Below are positions 5,749 through 6,353 of a stretch of DNA of 6,353 nucleotides, piece after piece. Each line of letters starts with the position of its first letter. The first letter of the stretch is position 1. The notes beneath the pieces were generated by a model. It saw only the letters and a program-made list of their open reading frames with translations, made no database searches and had not been told where the DNA came from. Origin of the DNA: JBEKCP01 sp050014815 (GTDB taxonomy: Bacteria > Planctomycetota > Planctomycetia > Pirellulales > Thermoguttaceae); the NCBI GenBank assembly GCA_050014815.1, contig JBEKCP010000368.1:1-6353 (forward strand). Reading direction: 5' to 3'. A program made the translations under genes and the position numbers.

Positions 5749-6124
5749 ACGCCTCGCGCCGAACGATCCGCGGGAGTGGCTCAACAGGGCGCGAAGCAAT
5801 CTGGCCCGCGCCGAAAGGCCCCTGCCTGACGCCTATCTGGGGCCGGAAAAGGTGACATCCACCAAATTTGGCAAGGATAGGCAAGGTGGGGAAGAAAAGG
5901 TGACAGCCACCAAATATGGAGCACATGGCTGCTTGACGCCGTTGATATTATCCACATCACCCAGATTTGGTGGCTGTCACCTTTTGCTCTTCAATACTAG
6001 CTGCGTCCCCGTTTCGACGCCCGGCTTCTTCGCCTCCCCATGGCGCAACGCCAGCAGACCGGCCGCAACGGCGGCAAAAAGAGGTATGGTTCAGAATCGG
6101 CTTTCGGCAGGTAACACGTGGTAG
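5738..6124 (+). pseudogene. HEPN-domain toxin gene truncated by a repeat cluster
   Basis: The ATG at 5738 overlaps the MNT gene by 11 bases, the usual arrangement for MNT-HEPN pairs. The first 37 residues are a recognisable HEPN N-terminus: DPREWLNRARSNLARA, then LPDAYLGPE. A normal HEPN protein of about 110-140 residues would go on with a helix carrying 'AQQAAEKALK' and later the RxxxxH (Rx4-6H) RNase motif. Instead, from 5847 the frame runs into repeat DNA, giving EKVTSTKFG and then EKVTATKYG exactly 16 codons later. It then passes through unrelated sequence to a TAG at 6122-6124. No later HEPN segment is found in any frame downstream, so the rest was deleted or replaced rather than just split. 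The active site is missing and the product is almost certainly not a toxin. Confidence 0.72.
5845..5987. repeat. Three-copy 25-bp repeat cluster forming a fold-back structure
   Basis: The unit AAAAGGTGACAGCCACCAAA plus five more bases occurs at 5847-5871 (direct), 5895-5919 (direct) and 5961-5985 (inverted). The second and third copies differ at one of 25 bases and face each other across a 41-base loop, so they could form a long hairpin. The first copy differs from the second at two positions and lies 48 bases upstream, which keeps the same reading frame. Each unit also contains a small palindrome, GGTG...CACC. Between the direct copies is a GGCAAGG doublet. No transposase is present. It resembles short palindromic repeats mobilised in trans, such as REP-type elements; that link is inference. 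Confidence 0.7.
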
Positions 6125-6209
6125 GTCCGGCCTGCCGGGCCGGACCCGACGGTCTACAAGTCCCGCTCGGCGAGCGGGACCTACCGGCTGTTACCCGCGT
6201 TTGAACCAT
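6086..6209. repeat. 124-bp fold-back element with two internal hairpins
   Basis: Nested inverted repeats frame this element: ATGGTTCA 6086-6093 with TGAACCAT 6202-6209, GGTAACA 6110-6116 with TGTTACC 6189-6195, and GGTAGGTCC 6120-6128 with GGACCTACC 6177-6185. Inside are two perfect 9-bp hairpins: 6124-6132 with 6138-6146 (loop TGCCG), and 6160-6168 with 6172-6180 (loop GGC). The innermost outer arm overlaps hairpin bases, so two foldings compete. The result is a three-way-junction shape like that at 937-989 but larger. No coding potential is evident. A MITE-like element or a structured RNA are both possible. Confidence 0.62.
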
Positions 6210-6221
6210 GCCCAAAAAGAC

Positions 6222-6238
6222 AGCCCGAGGCGCGGGCT
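6222..6238. repeat. Short hairpin AGCCCG / CGGGCT
   Basis: A 6-bp stem (6222-6227 with 6233-6238) with an AGGCG loop lies 13 bases after the fold-back element. It looks like another small intergenic palindrome; nothing shows a function. Confidence 0.35.
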
Positions 6239-6244
6239 AGCGCA

Positions 6245-6320
6245 GGAGACAGGGAGACAGGGAGACAAGAAGACGGGGACGCCACAAGGCACTCCCTGTC
6301 TCCCCCTCTGCCTGTCTCCC
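6245..6320. repeat. GGAGACAG tandem repeats with complementary CTCCCTGTCTCC copies
   Basis: Three consecutive 8-base units (GGAGACAG, GGAGACAG, GGAGACAA) fill 6245-6268. CTCCCTGTCTCC at 6292-6303 is the exact complement of GGAGACAGGGAG, found at 6245-6256 and again at 6253-6264. A second pyrimidine copy, CCTGTCTCCC, follows at 6311-6320. The strand is purine-rich on the left and pyrimidine-rich on the right, so it can fold back in more than one register. Confidence 0.6.
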
Positions 6321-6336
6321 CCCCCGTCCTCGCCCC

Positions 6337-6353
6337 CCTCACCCTAACCCTCT
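6337..6353. repeat. Start of a second CCTCACCCTAACCCTCT repeat copy, cut by the window end
   Basis: The last 17 bases are identical to 1060-1076, the beginning of the palindromic repeat at the end of csrA. The rest of the copy lies outside the window. Taken together, the roughly 500 bases from 5850 to here contain repeats and no supported gene. Confidence 0.6.

Noticed and set aside
5845..5987. CRISPR array
   Set aside because: There are only three units, one of them inverted, with unequal spacing (48-base period, then a facing copy) and no cas genes.
5977..6090. Minus-strand stretch reading LFAAVAAGLLALRHGE followed by a charged tail, ending in the inverted repeat
   Set aside because: It looks like the end of a membrane protein, but there is no start codon of the usual kind, an in-frame stop at 6091-6093 closes it, and both ends lie in repeats. 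At most it is a gene scrap.
6086..6209. tRNA gene, suggested by the cloverleaf-like fold
   Set aside because: There is no CCA end, T-loop (GTTCRA) or anticodon arm of the right size; the stems are too long and too GC-rich.

Overview
The window is high-GC DNA, roughly two thirds G+C by eye, with strong G/C preference at third codon positions. No gene here fixes the taxon. A membrane-anchored FtsQ-like protein, a three-component-type corrinoid methyl-transfer pair, an M28/glutaminyl-cyclase-like enzyme, a HEPN-MNT remnant and intergenic spaces full of GC-rich hairpin repeats together fit an uncultivated Planctomycetota-type genome. That placement is inference.

Layout, left to right. A few codons of a possible upstream gene (3-65) run into an FtsQ-like cell-division protein (55-936, +). 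Positions 937-1110 hold three kinds of hairpin repeat between two convergent genes. A small csrA (1062-1292, -) ends inside the last of these repeats. A divergent promoter region (1293-1427) separates csrA from a tightly packed forward operon: a MtaC/MtbC-type corrinoid protein (1428-2063), a methyltetrahydrofolate:corrinoid methyltransferase-like protein (2066-2935) and a membrane-anchored M28/glutaminyl-cyclase-like enzyme (2935-3963). The last two genes overlap by one base. After a GC hairpin come two adjacent membrane proteins of unknown function (4064-4489 and 4499-5164). A second hairpin repeat, an extended -10 promoter and a strong ribosome binding site then precede an MNT-type nucleotidyltransferase (5392-5748). 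Its overlapping HEPN partner (from 5738) is broken after about 37 codons by a repeat cluster.

From about 5845 to the end there is no convincing gene, only layered repeats: three copies of a 25-bp unit (two direct, one inverted), a 124-bp fold-back element with two internal hairpins, a small hairpin, GGAGACAG tandem repeats with complementary copies, and the start of the same dispersed repeat that supplies the end of csrA.

The corrinoid protein and the pterin-binding methyltransferase very probably form one unit that moves methyl groups between a corrinoid cofactor and tetrahydrofolate. The substrate-specific methyltransferase is not in the window. CsrA is divergent from this operon and could regulate it, but that is not shown. 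The MNT/HEPN pair looks like a type VII toxin-antitoxin locus that has lost its toxin. The most notable features are the effects of repeats on genes: one gives CsrA its C-terminal tail and another truncates HEPN.
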